From Treponema sp. (GTDB taxonomy: Bacteria > Spirochaetota > Spirochaetia > Treponematales > Breznakiellaceae), in assembly GCA_031269405.1 (NCBI GenBank), contig JAISZE010000010.1, forward strand, positions 1 through 6,058: a stretch of DNA of 6,058 nucleotides, in the 5' to 3' direction. Under the pieces are notes generated by a model. That model had not been told where the DNA came from and did no database searches. It saw only the letters and a list, made by a program, of their open reading frames with translations. Below are positions 5,892 to 6,058 of this stretch, in pieces (position 1 is the first letter of the stretch; each line of letters begins with the position of its first letter). Position numbers and translations under genes: made by a program.

Positions 5892-6058
5892 ATATGATTG
5901 ATCCCCATACCGGGGGAAATTCCGCGGCAAGGGCTGATAGCCGGTTTTTAGACGCCGGGGACATGTCCCCAACGACTGGGGAGATGTCCCCAAGAGCTGG
6001 GGAGATGTCCCCAAAGGCTGGGGAGATGTCCCCAAGAGCTGGGGACATGTTCCCAAAG
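5890..6058 (-). CDS. Possible 3' end of an upstream gene with heptad repeats
   Basis: One minus-strand frame enters at the window edge and stays open to a TAA at 5892-5890. It reads seven-residue repeats of the form GDISPAL/GDISPAF/GDMSPAS, then a non-repetitive tail, KNRLSALAAEFPPVWGSII. The stop lies 33 nt before the GTG of the next gene, the spacing expected for neighbouring genes in one unit. Because the DNA repeat is 21 bp, every frame gives a seven-residue periodicity. At least one other minus frame and one plus frame (from ATG at 5894, with G(D/E)MSPRA repeats) are also open, so coding status is weakly supported. The stretch may equally be noncoding repeat DNA. Confidence 0.25.
   Translation of the reverse strand, partial: FGNMSPALGDISPAFGDISPALGDISPVVGDMSPASKNRLSALAAEFPPVWGSII
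5957..6058. repeat. 21-bp minisatellite with palindromic core, 4.9 units
   Basis: Units start at 5957, 5978, 5999, 6020 and 6041, the last cut by the window edge. Each begins GGGGA(C/G)ATGTCCCC, with one C to T change in the last unit, followed by a 7-bp spacer such as AAGAGCT. The C-form core is a perfect 14-bp palindrome; the G-form differs at one position. Spacers vary at 1-3 positions, so the units have diverged or been selected independently. The array continues beyond the window, so the copy number is unknown. No cas genes or CRISPR-like spacer variety are present. Confidence 0.93.

Noticed and set aside
5957..6058. CRISPR array
   Set aside because: The period is only 21 bp, the 7-bp spacers are nearly identical and no cas gene is present.

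Overview
The window carries five convincing or probable genes, all on the minus strand, so transcription runs from high to low coordinates. Base composition is moderately G+C rich by eye. Strong GGAGG ribosome-binding sites are present. The small gene at 5565-5856 resembles a protein family I associate from memory with host-associated Treponema and Bacteroidetes. A Treponema-like anaerobic spirochaete is my best guess for the organism, but no phylogenetic marker is present and this stays tentative.

Layout, in the direction of transcription: (1) 5890-6058 holds a minisatellite of 21-bp units, each centred on GGGGACATGTCCCC or a one-base variant. One minus-strand frame through it stays open and could be the 3' end of a gene beyond the window. 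(2) 5565-5856 is a small gene with a good ribosome-binding site and GTG start, but the frame breaks in or near a run of seven G. (3) 5387-5564 contains a possible terminator, then a promoter and inverted repeat for the next unit. (4) 5383-4271 is alanine dehydrogenase (ald), with every catalytic residue at the canonical number, followed 3 nt later by an Lrp/AsnC-type regulator (4267-3833). This is a metabolic gene and its probable regulator in one operon. (5) 3730-2516 is a three-part protein: membrane anchor, pentapeptide repeats and a C-terminal TIR/deoxyribosyltransferase-like domain. Its promoter seems to give an essentially leaderless transcript. (6) 2278-1763 encodes a TM2-domain membrane protein with a C-terminal winged-helix-like region. 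Two bases later starts (7) a six-hairpin glycosidase-like protein (1760 to beyond position 1), which carries a possible zinc-binding CxH...CxxC insertion.

The ald-lrp pair should interconvert L-alanine and pyruvate/ammonia under feedback from an amino-acid-sensing regulator. The TM2 protein and the glycosidase-like protein are tightly coupled and probably co-translated. The most unusual item is the membrane-anchored pentapeptide/TIR-like fusion, whose architecture suggests a nucleotide- or NAD-directed effector; no substrate or partner can be read from the sequence.
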